Assembly (NCBI GenBank): GCA_964470515.1 | Contig: CAYYDD010000024.1 | Coordinates: forward strand, 1 to 21,020 | Length of the DNA stretch: 21,020 nt | Origin: RGIG3009 sp964470515 | GTDB lineage: Bacteria; Bacillota; Clostridia; Oscillospirales; Acutalibacteraceae | Reading direction: 5' to 3' | Shown here: piece by piece, positions 1 through 7,144 of the stretch | Layout: every line of letters begins with the position of its first letter | Numbering within the stretch: the first letter of the stretch is position 1 | Made by a program: the position numbers and the translations under genes | The notes under the pieces: generated by a model | What the model was told of the DNA's origin: nothing | Databases searched by the model: none | The model's input: the letters and a program-made list of their open reading frames with translations, nothing else

Positions 1-1
1 T

Positions 2-82
2 GTAGAGGGCGCTGTAGATGATATTGTAAAGTTCATGGAAGGTAAGTCCGATTATAAAATGACTCCCTTTAGACAAGTATAA
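2..82 (+). CDS. C-terminal end of an unidentified protein (partial)
   Basis: An open frame enters from the left edge and stops with TAA at 80-82, giving 26 residues that end in DYKMTPFRQV. The stretch is mixed acidic and basic with no transmembrane character. It is followed by two terminator hairpins (160-201 and 213-250), which supports it being the true end of a plus-strand transcript. Too little remains to name a family. Because arsR and a permease follow, it could belong to the same acquired cluster, but nothing in the residues proves that. Confidence 0.45.
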   Translation, partial: VEGAVDDIVKFMEGKSDYKMTPFRQV

Positions 83-159
83 GATTCTTTGGTAGGCCAT
101 ACTACTTTTAGTCTTTCTTGCCCTCATTTATACTACTTTTGGTCAGTCTTTGGCAAGAA

Positions 160-201
160 AGAAACCTCTTTTGTCTATCAAGACAAGAGAGGTTTCTTTT
201 T
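160..201 (+). terminator. Rho-independent terminator after the partial gene
   Basis: Arms AGAAACCTCTTTTGTCT (160-176) and AGACAAGAGAGGTTTCT (181-197) pair over 17 positions with one G-U, close on a 4-nt loop and run into TTTTTG. The upstream segment TCTTTCTTGCC (112-122) is a perfect complement of GGCAAGAAAGA (152-162) and would overlap the base of this hairpin, so an alternative, antiterminator-like fold exists. Confidence 0.8.
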
Positions 202-208
202 GTACTTG

Positions 209-257
209 CAACGCCCTCGGCAGCCAGAAACAGTTGTCGGGGGCACTTTTTGCGTTG
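209..257 (+). terminator. Second hairpin, probable back-up terminator
   Basis: GCCCTCGGCA (213-222) pairs with TGTCGGGGGC (235-244), with G-U pairs, and ACTTTTT follows at 245-251. Outer bases CAACGC (209-214) and GCGTTG (252-257) can also pair, so the element is a long symmetrical hairpin. It lies between the first terminator and the arsR promoter and would insulate arsR from read-through. Confidence 0.5.
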
Positions 258-297
258 TTTGAAGATTCATAAGGTAGAAAAAAGACCACAAGACCTA

Positions 298-326
298 TTG
301 ACAAACATCTATGTGTTGCGTATAAT
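298..326 (+). promoter_or_regulatory. Consensus sigma-A promoter of arsR
   Basis: TTGACA (298-303) and TATAAT (321-326) are both perfect consensus hexamers separated by 17 bp. The predicted start lies near 333, about 28 nt before the arsR ATG. Such a strong promoter fits a gene normally held off by a repressor. Confidence 0.85.
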
Positions 327-330
327 ACAT

Positions 331-346
331 ATAGATAATTGTCTAT
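331..346 (+). promoter_or_regulatory. Probable ArsR operator palindrome
   Basis: ATAGATAATTGTCTAT is a near-perfect palindrome (one mismatched pair) placed directly downstream of the -10 box and over the likely transcription start. A second, looser inverted pair, ATCTATGTG (307-315) and CATATAGAT (328-336), straddles the -10. The position is that expected for autoregulation by the ArsR/SmtB repressor encoded next. Binding is inferred, not shown. Confidence 0.55.
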
Positions 347-360
347 TGGAGGCGTTTCGG

Positions 361-651
361 ATGGATGAAAAAAAGATGGCGTTGATCTTCAAAGCGTTTT
401 GCGATGAAAACCGTATCCGCATTTTGAAAATGCTCCGAAGCGGCGAAAAGTGTGCTTGCAAGATGCTTGACGAACTCAATGTAACACAGCCTACGCTGTC
501 CCATCATATGAAAATTCTTTGTGACTCCGGTATTGTGCTTGGTCGCAAGGAAGGCAAGTGGATATATTATTCGATTTCAGCAGAAGGAGCGAAAGTCGCT
601 GCGGATTGCATAAAGGAACTAACATCCGCTGAAAAGGATAACAAGTCGTGA
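361..651 (+). CDS. ArsR/SmtB-family metalloregulatory repressor
   Basis: A 96-residue winged-helix repressor that in this family leaves its operator when a thiophilic metal or metalloid such as As(III), Sb(III), Cd or Pb binds. The start is ATG 361, eight bases after TTGGAGG (346-352). A longer open frame runs upstream but would include the promoter and terminators. The DNA-recognition helix is TQPTLSHHMKIL (residues 42-53), followed by the wing around RKEGKWIYY. The KCACK motif puts Cys31 and Cys33 at the classic CxC metal site in the helix before it, and Cys14 and Cys54 are possible third ligands. It directly precedes a DUF318/ArsP-type permease fragment, a common arrangement for arsenic resistance. 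The metal itself cannot be read from sequence. The symbol arsR is likely but the target is unproven. Confidence 0.9.
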   Translation: MDEKKMALIFKAFCDENRIRILKMLRSGEKCACKMLDELNVTQPTLSHHMKILCDSGIVLGRKEGKWIYYSISAEGAKVAADCIKELTSAEKDNKS

Positions 652-689
652 TGTGAAAAGTAGGAAGTCCAAACTTTTCCGCACGACTT
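643..689 (+). promoter_or_regulatory. Long hairpin between arsR and the permease
   Basis: AAGTCGTG (643-650) plus GAAAAGT (655-661) pair exactly with ACTTTTC (673-679) plus CACGACTT (682-689), giving 15 bp around a small internal loop. The hairpin begins inside the last arsR codons and is not followed by a T-run, so it is not an ordinary terminator. It may tune expression or stability of the downstream permease message. This is inference from shape only. Confidence 0.5.
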
Positions 690-750
690 CCTTCAACACT
701 AACACATAGACGCATTTCAATATATTTATGCATTAAAGGGGCTTTTTATT

Positions 751-1215
751 ATGGAAGCACTAAAAACTGTGTGGAACTTTATACAAGATGAAGTCCTCGG
801 AATGAATTGGCTGAATCGGTTGATCGAAAGCCTATTAAATGCTTGTGGTTTAGATACTGCGGGCAAGATCGGCGGTAGCGTACAATTCTTTATCTATGAT
901 ACCGTCAAAATTATGGTATTGCTCGGTGTGTTGATTTTGATTATTTCGTATATTCAAAGCTACTTCCCTCCGGAGCGAACAAAGAAGATACTCGGCAGAT
1001 TTCACGGAATCGGAGCCAATATTGTTGCCGCTTTGCTTGGTACAGTAACCCCTTTCTGTTCCTGCTCGTCTATCCCGCTATTTATTGGTTTTACAAGTGC
1101 GGGACTTCCTCTCGGTGTAACGTTCTCGTTCCTTATTTCTTCACCGATGGTCGAGGTGTTCGTCGAAAAATCGGAGATGCATGTTGCCATCCGTTCGGAC
1201 TTAGAAGTACTGTAA
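751..1215 (+). CDS. Truncated, chimeric permease (DUF318/ArsP-type N-terminal part)
   Basis: The 154-residue product matches the first part of the DUF318 (SO_0444/ArsP) permease family, integral membrane proteins of about 300 or more residues tied to export of arsenic or other toxic species. Visible are an amphipathic N-terminus, a transmembrane segment at about residues 46-70 and the family signature with TPFCSCSSIP and FSFLISSPMV at about 98-133. After SPMVE (nt ~1155) the similarity to the family stops. The frame continues for about 20 hydrophilic residues (FVEKSEMHVAIRSDLEVL) and ends at a terminator. More than half of the transporter is therefore missing and the tail looks foreign. ATG 751 follows AAAGGGG (735-741). 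It sits 99 bp after arsR, from which it is probably co-transcribed. It is probably non-functional as a transporter. Confidence 0.8.
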   Translation: MEALKTVWNFIQDEVLGMNWLNRLIESLLNACGLDTAGKIGGSVQFFIYDTVKIMVLLGVLILIISYIQSYFPPERTKKILGRFHGIGANIVAALLGTVTPFCSCSSIPLFIGFTSAGLPLGVTFSFLISSPMVEVFVEKSEMHVAIRSDLEVL

Positions 1216-1223
1216 ATAACAAA

Positions 1224-1260
1224 GCGTGCATGGCGAAAAGCCGTGCGCGTTGATTTTTTT
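1224..1260 (+). terminator. Rho-independent terminator after the permease fragment
   Basis: GCGTGCATGGC (1224-1234), loop GAAAA, then GCCGTGCGCGT (1240-1250) with G-U pairs, followed by seven T at 1254-1260. It lies 9 bp past the chimeric stop codon. It may be the original terminator of the resident gene whose tail was captured. Confidence 0.75.
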
Positions 1261-1345
1261 AAACTTTTTTCAATATCACTGTAGCATTTTTTCAGAATAT
1301 ATGATAAAATGGACAAGCATTTTATTTTTCAAAGGAGATAGCACA

Positions 1346-2752
1346 ATGGGCGGATTTTTCGGCGTTGTATCAGAAAAGGATTGTGTGTTTGATCTGTTCT
1401 TCGGTACGGATTATCACTCACATCTCGGTACCAAGCGCGGTGGTTTGGCGGTCTATGATAAAGTGACCGGCTTTGATCGCGCTATCCATAATATCGAGAA
1501 CTCGCCGTTCCGCACGAAATTTGAACGAGATGTGGACGACATGCACGGTCTCTCCGGCATCGGTTGCATTTCGGATACCGAGCCCCAGCCTCTCATCGTC
1601 CGTTCGCATCTCGGCAACTATGCTATCACCACGGTGGGTCGCATCAATAATATCGATGCACTGGTCGAGCTTGCGTTTTCTACTGGTATTCCGCATTTTC
1701 AGGAAATGAGCGGAGGCAACATCAATCCGACGGAGCTGACAGCCGCGCTCATCAACCAGAAGGATACGATCGAAGCAGGTATCCGCCACGCACAGACGCT
1801 CATTAAGGGCTCGATGTCGTTGCTGCTGCTGACACCCGAGGGCCTATATGCTGCGCGTGATTTCGTGGGGCGCACACCCGTTGTCATCGGTAAGAAGGAC
1901 GGTGCGCACTGTGCATCGTTTGAGTCCTCGTCGTTCCTCAATCTGGGATACGATAAAGAGCGCGAGCTTGGCCCGGGTGAGATCGTGTTTATTACGTCAG
2001 ATAAGGTGGAAACACTGTTGCCCGCCCGTGACGAGATGAAGATATGCACGTTCTTGTGGGTATATTTCGGCTATCCCACCTCATCGTATGAGGGCATCAA
2101 TGTGGAGGAGATGCGCTGCCGCTGCGGTGATATGCTGGCGAAGCGCGATCCCGTGGACGCCGACAGTGTTGCGGGTATCCCGGATTCCGGTACGGCGCAT
2201 GCCATTGGCTATGCCAACAGTACGGGTATTCCGTTTTCTCGTCCGTTTATCAAGTACACGCCGACATGGCCGCGTTCCTTTATGCCGCAAAAGCAGAGCC
2301 AGCGCAACCTCATTGCGCATATGAAGCTCATCCCGGTGGGCGAGCTTATCCGCGATAAGCGCTTGATCCTCATCGATGATTCGCTGGTGCGTGGTACCCA
2401 AATGCGGGAGACCACAGAGTTTTTATATCACAGCGGTGCCAAGGAAGTGCACATCCGTGCCGCTTGCCCGCCCATTATGTTTGGATGTAAATACCTCAAT
2501 TTCTCACGTTCCACCTCGGAACTGGATCTCATCGCCCGTCGCGTGATCGCGCGTCTGGAGGGGGATAAAGCCGACGAAAGGCTGTCGCTGTACACCGATC
2601 CCGATACGCCGGAATACGCCAATATGGTGGAGGAGATCCGCAAGGAGCTGCACTTTACCTCGCTGAAGTATCAGCGCCTCGACGATATGATCGAGGCTAC
2701 CGGCCTGCCTGCCTGCAAGTTCTGCACATACTGTTGGACGGGCAAGGAGTGA
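1346..2752 (+). CDS. PurF-like amidophosphoribosyltransferase paralogue without the glutaminase cysteine
   Basis: A 468-residue protein with the two-domain plan of glutamine PRPP amidotransferase: an N-terminal Ntn/class II glutamine amidotransferase-like domain (about 1-230) and a C-terminal phosphoribosyltransferase domain. The PRPP-binding loop is clear at residues 343-351 (IDDSLVRGT), and GIPDSGTAHAIGYA matches the preceding PurF segment. ATG 1346 follows AAAGGAG. PurF needs Cys as its mature first residue, but here the protein starts MGGFFGV, and the HNG oxyanion motif expected near residue 100 reads VGR. Gln hydrolysis is thus unlikely. Cys-rich segments remain (CPPIMFGC, and ACKFCTYC at the end), echoing the Fe-S cysteines of Bacillus-type PurF. 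I infer an ammonia-dependent or otherwise altered phosphoribosyltransferase rather than the housekeeping PurF. No other pur gene is adjacent. Confidence 0.8.
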   Translation: MGGFFGVVSEKDCVFDLFFGTDYHSHLGTKRGGLAVYDKVTGFDRAIHNIENSPFRTKFERDVDDMHGLSGIGCISDTEPQPLIVRSHLGNYAITTVGRINNIDALVELAFSTGIPHFQEMSGGNINPTELTAALINQKDTIEAGIRHAQTLIKGSMSLLLLTPEGLYAARDFVGRTPVVIGKKDGAHCASFESSSFLNLGYDKERELGPGEIVFITSDKVETLLPARDEMKICTFLWVYFGYPTSSYEGINVEEMRCRCGDMLAKRDPVDADSVAGIPDSGTAHAIGYANSTGIPFSRPFIKYTPTWPRSFMPQKQSQRNLIAHMKLIPVGELIRDKRLILIDDSLVRGTQMRETTEFLYHSGAKEVHIRAACPPIMFGCKYLNFSRSTSELDLIARRVIARLEGDKADERLSLYTDPDTPEYANMVEEIRKELHFTSLKYQRLDDMIEATGLPACKFCTYCWTGKE

Positions 2753-2806
2753 TCTGCTGTGAATATTCTGCGTTGGGTCGATGCTGTCGAATATGTGTAA
2801 TCCGTA

Positions 2807-2843
2807 AAAAGCCGCTGTTACCCATTGGGCAACAGCGGCTTTT
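2807..2843. terminator. Bidirectional terminator between convergent genes
   Basis: AAAAGCCGCTGTT (2807-2819) and AACAGCGGCTTTT (2831-2843) are perfect complements around an 11-nt loop that itself holds CCC/GGG. A-run and T-run flank both sides, so it can end the PurF-like gene on the plus strand and the membrane protein gene on the minus strand. Confidence 0.85.
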
Positions 2844-2847
2844 AAAC

Positions 2848-4164
2848 TTATTTCTTTTTTAAAAGGCGAGGCAGCGCTTTCAGGCGTTTCAGTAGCGGTA
2901 CAAACAGCTTGGACAGCGGAGTAAACCTGTCCGGGAGATATAGTGCCGACATAGCGTCAAAGAAGCCGAGCATCAGACAAAAGATACCGATAAGCTTTGG
3001 CGAGAGGAACGGATAATCCACCATACCATGAACAACAAAGGCTACAGCAAAAATGAGGAAGATCAGTCCCGTCGGAGCGGTTTGTCGTGAACGGTTGAGC
3101 AGACCTAAGCTATCCTGTAGCAAGCGGGTGGCTACCAGAAACAGCAGGAATAATGCGATAAAGCCGCCCTCAACCAGCACTTGCAGGATTAGATTGTGTG
3201 CGTGAGGTGCGCTGACGCCCATTTGTGTGAGGTATTCCCAGAAGTTTGAAACACCCGGCCCTAAACCGATCAGGGGACTTTGGATAATGGCTTGGATGGC
3301 CACTTCCCACGCTTCAAAGCGCTCAAATATCGCTTCGCCGCCATCGCCGATGGAGAGAAAACGGCCGATGACCGCCTCGGGAATCAGCGATATAGCGGCG
3401 ATCAGACACATAATAAAGGGCGATAACTGCCGCATATGGGTGACGATGATAAGCAGTAGCATTGACAGCAGTGCGATATACGCACCGCGAGAGAAAGAAA
3501 CGACGGCGCCGAATACTGCCAGTATCGTGAAGCAACGTCCCAGCATACGCAACGGCGTACGCTTGCCGTAAAAACCGTAGTACCCAACGAGCGGGATCAC
3601 CATCACCAGATATTCGGCCAGTATATTGGGGTTGTTAAAGGTGCCGGATGCACGGTCAGCGCCCATCGTGAGATCGATATTCATAGGGAAGTGCGCGTAA
3701 AAAATTTCGTCAAAAGGCAGCCAGAACTGGTTGGGGAGAGAGGTAAAGCCCAGAATACTGCGCAATACATACTGTGCGCAGGCGATCAGTCCCACCATAC
3801 CGGCCGTTGCGGCGACAAAGAACAAAGCGATACGCAGTCTCTTGCGGCTGGTCAGCACGGTGCTGAGTGTCAGGTAGACCAAAAACATCACGATCCACAT
3901 CAGCAGGGTGGCAAAGCTGTTGCCACGGTGGGCGGAATACAGCACGCCGAGGCTCATATAGGCAATATAAAGTAGCAGTAGCTTGCCCAACACACCGATG
4001 CGGATGCCGCCGCGGGAGCGGGCATCCCGATATGCGGTGAACAGCGAGGCGATGGCCAGCATCGGGGCACAGTATTCCGGGAACAACGGTATCACCGCCA
4101 GCATCAGGACGGATAACGTGTACGGGATCCCCTCGGATAACACAAAATTCAATTTCTGCCGCAC
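2848..4164 (-). CDS. O-antigen ligase/polymerase (Wzy_C) family membrane protein
   Basis: A 438-residue, strongly hydrophobic protein with about ten or more transmembrane segments. The SFSRGAYIALLSMLLL segment is typical of the Wzy_C (O-antigen ligase-like) domain, and a large loop carries APHAHNLILQVLVEGG, matching the conserved H-containing loop of this family. Such enzymes join or polymerise lipid-linked glycans outside the membrane. In a Gram-positive host the likely products are cell-surface polysaccharide or teichuronic-type polymers, not LPS. I chose GTG at 4164-4162, seven bases after GGAGG. The upstream ATG at 4263 would place the promoter (TATAAT preceded by TTGCCA, near 4203-4230) inside the gene. 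The C-terminus is basic (LLKRLKALPRLLKKK). It is a single gene, divergent from apbE, with no glycan cluster around it. Confidence 0.8.
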   Translation of the reverse strand: MRQKLNFVLSEGIPYTLSVLMLAVIPLFPEYCAPMLAIASLFTAYRDARSRGGIRIGVLGKLLLLYIAYMSLGVLYSAHRGNSFATLLMWIVMFLVYLTLSTVLTSRKRLRIALFFVAATAGMVGLIACAQYVLRSILGFTSLPNQFWLPFDEIFYAHFPMNIDLTMGADRASGTFNNPNILAEYLVMVIPLVGYYGFYGKRTPLRMLGRCFTILAVFGAVVSFSRGAYIALLSMLLLIIVTHMRQLSPFIMCLIAAISLIPEAVIGRFLSIGDGGEAIFERFEAWEVAIQAIIQSPLIGLGPGVSNFWEYLTQMGVSAPHAHNLILQVLVEGGFIALFLLFLVATRLLQDSLGLLNRSRQTAPTGLIFLIFAVAFVVHGMVDYPFLSPKLIGIFCLMLGFFDAMSALYLPDRFTPLSKLFVPLLKRLKALPRLLKKK

Positions 4165-4202
4165 CGAAACACCTCCACTCCCGCATTGATTTAACAGTAT
4201 TA

Positions 4203-4230
4203 TTATACCAGAAAAATTTGATCTGGCAAT
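4203..4230 (-). promoter_or_regulatory. Promoter of the O-antigen ligase-like gene
   Basis: Reading the minus strand, TTGCCA is followed after 16 bp by TATAAT, with TGG just before it as an extended -10 (TGGTATAAT). It lies about 40 bp upstream of the GTG start at 4164 and decides that start over the more distant ATG. Confidence 0.65.
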
Positions 4231-4321
4231 CTTTATTACAAAGTTGTAAGGAATACTTTGCATTTTTCGGTAAGGCGTGGTAAACTTTATATCAGTATAA
4301 TCGTCTGACAGGAGGGAGAGT

Positions 4322-5299
4322 ATGCGGCGTTTTTACCGCGTTATGTGTGCTGTGCCGGTGTGTGTGCTGATACTGTTACTGTCGGCTTGCAGTGATGTGC
4401 CCGCCGTCTCCCGCACGGGTTTTGCGTTGGATACGGTGGTGAGTATCACCATCTATGAGGCAGATGCGCATGCTGAGTCGTTGCTGGATGACTGTTTTGC
4501 CGAGATGGAGCGGCTGGAGAGCTTGTTCAGTGCTATGCTACCGGACAGTGATATCTCCCGTATCAATAATGCGGGTGGTGCGCCGGTGACCGTTGCGGCG
4601 GAGACGGCCGAGCTATTGACTCTCAGCCTGCAATATGCCTCCTTGTCCGACGGAGCGTTCGATATCACACTGCGCTCGGTGACGGAGCTGTGGGATTTCT
4701 CCGCATCCGTGCTGCCGGAGGCCGATGTTCTCGCTGCTGCAGCTTCTACGGTAGATTATCACAATCTTACAGTGTCCGGTACACGTGTGACGCTGACGGA
4801 CGGTGCACTGGATTTGGGAGGTATCGCCAAAGGGTATATCGCAGACCGCATGCGTGAATTGCTGGAGGAGGGCGGTGTCACCTCGGCATTGATCGATCTT
4901 GGCGGCAATATCGTGGTATGCGGCAGCATAAGCGGGGAGGATTGGCGCATTGGTATCAAAGACCCGGCGGATGTGTCCGAGCTGTGCGCTATCGTAACGG
5001 GGCAGGAACTGTCAGTGGTCACATCGGGTATCTATGAGCGTGGTTTTACACTGGATGGCGTACGGTATCATCACCTGTTGTCACCCGAGACGGGGATGCC
5101 GGTGCAGAACGGTCTGGCTTCGGTCACTATCGTGTGCGAAAGCTCGGTGCAGGCCGATGCGCTGTCCACGGCGTGCTTTGTACTGGGCGAGGAGCGAGCC
5201 TTGGAATTGATTGGGACATGGGACGGCGTTGAAGCCTTATTTGTGAGGCAGGATGGCACGTTACACGCCAGCGACGGATTATCGTATGTGACTGCGTAA
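4322..5299 (+). CDS. apbE: ApbE-family FAD:protein FMN transferase lipoprotein
   Basis: A 325-residue protein that attaches FMN from FAD to Thr of target proteins outside the membrane, typically subunits of Rnf/Nqr-type complexes or FMN-binding lipoproteins. The N-terminus is a lipoprotein signal: basic MRRF, a hydrophobic run, then the lipobox LSAC with Cys23 as the lipidation site. ApbE landmarks follow: DLGGIAKGY (164-172), IDLGGNIVV (191-199), TSGIYER (234-240), HHLLSPETGMPV (250-261) and the Mg2+-binding ADALSTA (278-284). Length is normal and all key residues are present. ATG 4322 follows GGAGGGAGAG; a TATAAT lies at 4296-4301 but I see no good -35. No flavoprotein client or rnf gene lies next to it. 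Confidence 0.9.
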   Translation: MRRFYRVMCAVPVCVLILLLSACSDVPAVSRTGFALDTVVSITIYEADAHAESLLDDCFAEMERLESLFSAMLPDSDISRINNAGGAPVTVAAETAELLTLSLQYASLSDGAFDITLRSVTELWDFSASVLPEADVLAAAASTVDYHNLTVSGTRVTLTDGALDLGGIAKGYIADRMRELLEEGGVTSALIDLGGNIVVCGSISGEDWRIGIKDPADVSELCAIVTGQELSVVTSGIYERGFTLDGVRYHHLLSPETGMPVQNGLASVTIVCESSVQADALSTACFVLGEERALELIGTWDGVEALFVRQDGTLHASDGLSYVTA

Positions 5300-5317
5300 A
5301 AAAATACGCTGTTGCTG

Positions 5318-5346
5318 TTGCTTTTTTTAAATTAATACAGTATAAT
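5318..5346 (+). promoter_or_regulatory. Promoter of the SRP RNA gene
   Basis: TTGCTT (5318-5323) and TATAAT (5341-5346) are spaced by 17 bp, predicting a start near 5353, just where the outer stem of the RNA begins. Confidence 0.7.
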
Positions 5347-5353
5347 AGTACAC

Positions 5354-5510
5354 AGCGTCGTGTACCTTGGGGCGTACGGACGGGCGGGTCCTGCGCGACG
5401 GCGATCCGTGAACCATGTCAGGCGGGGAACCGAGCAGCATTAAGCGGCATTCAGCCGTGCGCCGCAGGGAGCCTGTCTGTCCGTACACCCGAGGGTGCAA
5501 GGCGCTTTTT
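5354..5510 (+). ncRNA. ffs: Signal recognition particle RNA (4.5S/scRNA type)
   Basis: The conserved SRP domain IV is plain. GTCAGG (5417-5422) and AGCAGC (5433-5438) form the Ffh-binding internal loop, capped by CGG-GGAA-CCG (5423-5432) with a GGAA tetraloop. Long flanking arms pair on both sides, for example TCCTGCG at 5389-5395 with CGCAGGGA near 5463-5470, and CGTACGGAC with GTCCGTAC. The outermost GCG...CGC stem runs into TTTTT at 5506-5510, which gives the terminator. Size of about 157 nt is between the short bacterial form and the long Bacillus 6S-like form; whether an Alu domain exists cannot be settled by eye. Placement directly before dnaX is a known Firmicutes arrangement. It acts with Ffh in co-translational membrane targeting. 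End positions are approximate. Confidence 0.85.
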
Positions 5511-5540
5511 ATATCACCGTTGAGGAAGGAGTGTTCCGGC

Positions 5541-7139
5541 TTGTATCAGGTATTGTACCGCAAATGGCGGCCGCAGACCTTTTCAGAGGTGTACGGTCAG
5601 CCTGCCGTTACCACGGCACTCACAAATGAATTACGTACCGGGCGGCTGGCACACGCGTATTTGTTTACCGGCTCGCGTGGCACGGGTAAGACCTCCTGTG
5701 CTAAGATTTTAGCCAAAGCGGTTAACTGTTTATCTCCGCACGACGGCGATCCGTGTAATGAATGTGATAATTGCCGCGGGATTGATGACGGCACCATTCT
5801 GGATGTTGTCGAGATCGATGCCGCCTCCAACAACGGTGTGGATAATATCCGCGACCTGCGCGATGAAGTGAATTTCTCGCCCTCGGTTGCAAAATACCGT
5901 GTGTATATCATCGACGAGGTGCATATGCTGTCGGCCGGTGCGTTCAACGCTCTGCTGAAAACGCTGGAGGAGCCGCCGGAGCATGTCATCTTTATTTTGG
6001 CGACAACGGAAGTACATAAGCTTCCTGCGACCATTTTGTCTCGCTGCCAGCGGTTTGATTTCGGTCGCATCCCAGCAGAAGAGATCAGCACCCGCTTGCA
6101 GTACGTGGCGCAACAGGAGCAATTCACCTTGACGGACGATGCCGCATTGCTCATTGCCCGTTTGGCAGACGGCGGCCTGCGTGACGCGCTGTCACTGCTG
6201 GATCAGTGCTTGTCCCGTTCGCGGGATATCACCGCGGCGCTGGTGGCGGAGGCCATCGGTATGGCCGGGCGGGAGCACGTATTCCGCTTGGCGGCGGCGG
6301 TGCGAAAGCAGGACGGTGCCGCCGCACTTACCATACTCAGCTCGCTCTACGAGGGTTCCAAGGATATGGAACGTCTGTGCGTGGAGTTGATCGATTTTTA
6401 TCGTAATATTATGATCTTAAAGAGCGTTGGGGATCCCGGCTCGCTTATCGTCGTATCGGCCGACGAGCTGACCGAGCTTCGTCGGGAAGCAGAAGCGCTG
6501 TCGCTGGAAGCAATTCTGCACATTATGGACGTGTTGCAGCGCACGCTGGATCGTCTGAAGAGCGGCGTATCCCGCCGTGTGGAAATGGAGACCACGCTGC
6601 TACGCTTGTGCGATCCGCGGCTGGATACCACGCCCGAGAGCCTGTTGCGTCGTATTGAAGCACTGGAGACCCGCCCAGTCGTAGCTATACCTGCAGCGGT
6701 TGCTTCCACGGTCGAAGCGGAGCGGCCGTCTGAGGTGAAACGGGAAGCCGTTGCTCCCGTTCAAGAAAAGCCGAAGCAGGAGGAGCCGACGGCTCCCGCC
6801 GGTAACCCCGTGCCGTTTACGGATTGGGCGGATGTGCTGGCGTATATCGCAAAGCAAAGCCCGCCGCTGTACGGTGTGCTGGCAGATTCCACCGCGCTGA
6901 TCGACGGTGAACAGTTAGTGGTCATTACCGATAACGATATGTTTATTCCCTTGGTGAAATCCGATGGCAATAAAACGGTCCTTTTGAATGCTGTGCAGGC
7001 TGTGGTCGGCCGACCGATGCGTATCAAGCGCGGGCGGCCTGCCCGTTCGGAGACGGTTGCGGAAGGTCCTGCCGACCCGCTTACTGCTTTTTTACAACGC
7101 AGTGCGGAATCCGGCATTATGATCGATGAGAAAGGTTGA
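5541..7139 (+). CDS. dnaX: DNA polymerase III subunit gamma/tau
   Basis: The clamp-loader ATPase that loads the beta clamp and ties the replisome together; 532 residues. It starts at TTG 5541, nine bases after GGAAGGAG, giving the standard N-terminus YQVLYRKWRPQTF. Any start further upstream would lie inside the SRP RNA. AAA+ features are complete: Walker A GSRGTGKT (44-51), zinc-binding Cys63/72/75/78, Walker B IIDEVH (123-128), sensor LATTEVHKLP, and SRCQRFDF carrying the arginine finger. A Pro/Glu-rich linker at about 400-455 separates the ATPase and lid domains from a short tau-like C-terminal domain. It heads the run ending at gtrA; the next gene starts 5 bp after its stop. No obvious programmed-frameshift slippery site was seen. 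Confidence 0.95.
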   Translation: MYQVLYRKWRPQTFSEVYGQPAVTTALTNELRTGRLAHAYLFTGSRGTGKTSCAKILAKAVNCLSPHDGDPCNECDNCRGIDDGTILDVVEIDAASNNGVDNIRDLRDEVNFSPSVAKYRVYIIDEVHMLSAGAFNALLKTLEEPPEHVIFILATTEVHKLPATILSRCQRFDFGRIPAEEISTRLQYVAQQEQFTLTDDAALLIARLADGGLRDALSLLDQCLSRSRDITAALVAEAIGMAGREHVFRLAAAVRKQDGAAALTILSSLYEGSKDMERLCVELIDFYRNIMILKSVGDPGSLIVVSADELTELRREAEALSLEAILHIMDVLQRTLDRLKSGVSRRVEMETTLLRLCDPRLDTTPESLLRRIEALETRPVVAIPAAVASTVEAERPSEVKREAVAPVQEKPKQEEPTAPAGNPVPFTDWADVLAYIAKQSPPLYGVLADSTALIDGEQLVVITDNDMFIPLVKSDGNKTVLLNAVQAVVGRPMRIKRGRPARSETVAEGPADPLTAFLQRSAESGIMIDEKG

Positions 7140-7144
7140 GAACG

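Noticed and set aside
209..257. Integron attC-like site
   Set aside because: Symmetry and CAACGC/GCGTTG ends suggested attC, but the core consensus is not met, no integrase is near, and a terminator explains it.
491..733. Minus-strand open frame opposite arsR
   Set aside because: No SD, no motifs; it overlaps a well-supported gene.
4165..4263. A longer N-terminus for the O-antigen ligase-like protein from ATG 4263
   Set aside because: The TTGCCA-TATAAT promoter and the GGAGG site fall inside this extension; GTG 4164 fits them.
5415..5540. An upstream ATG that would lengthen dnaX by 42 residues
   Set aside because: It lies inside the SRP RNA and its terminator; the TTG at 5541 has a good SD and gives the standard DnaX N-terminus.
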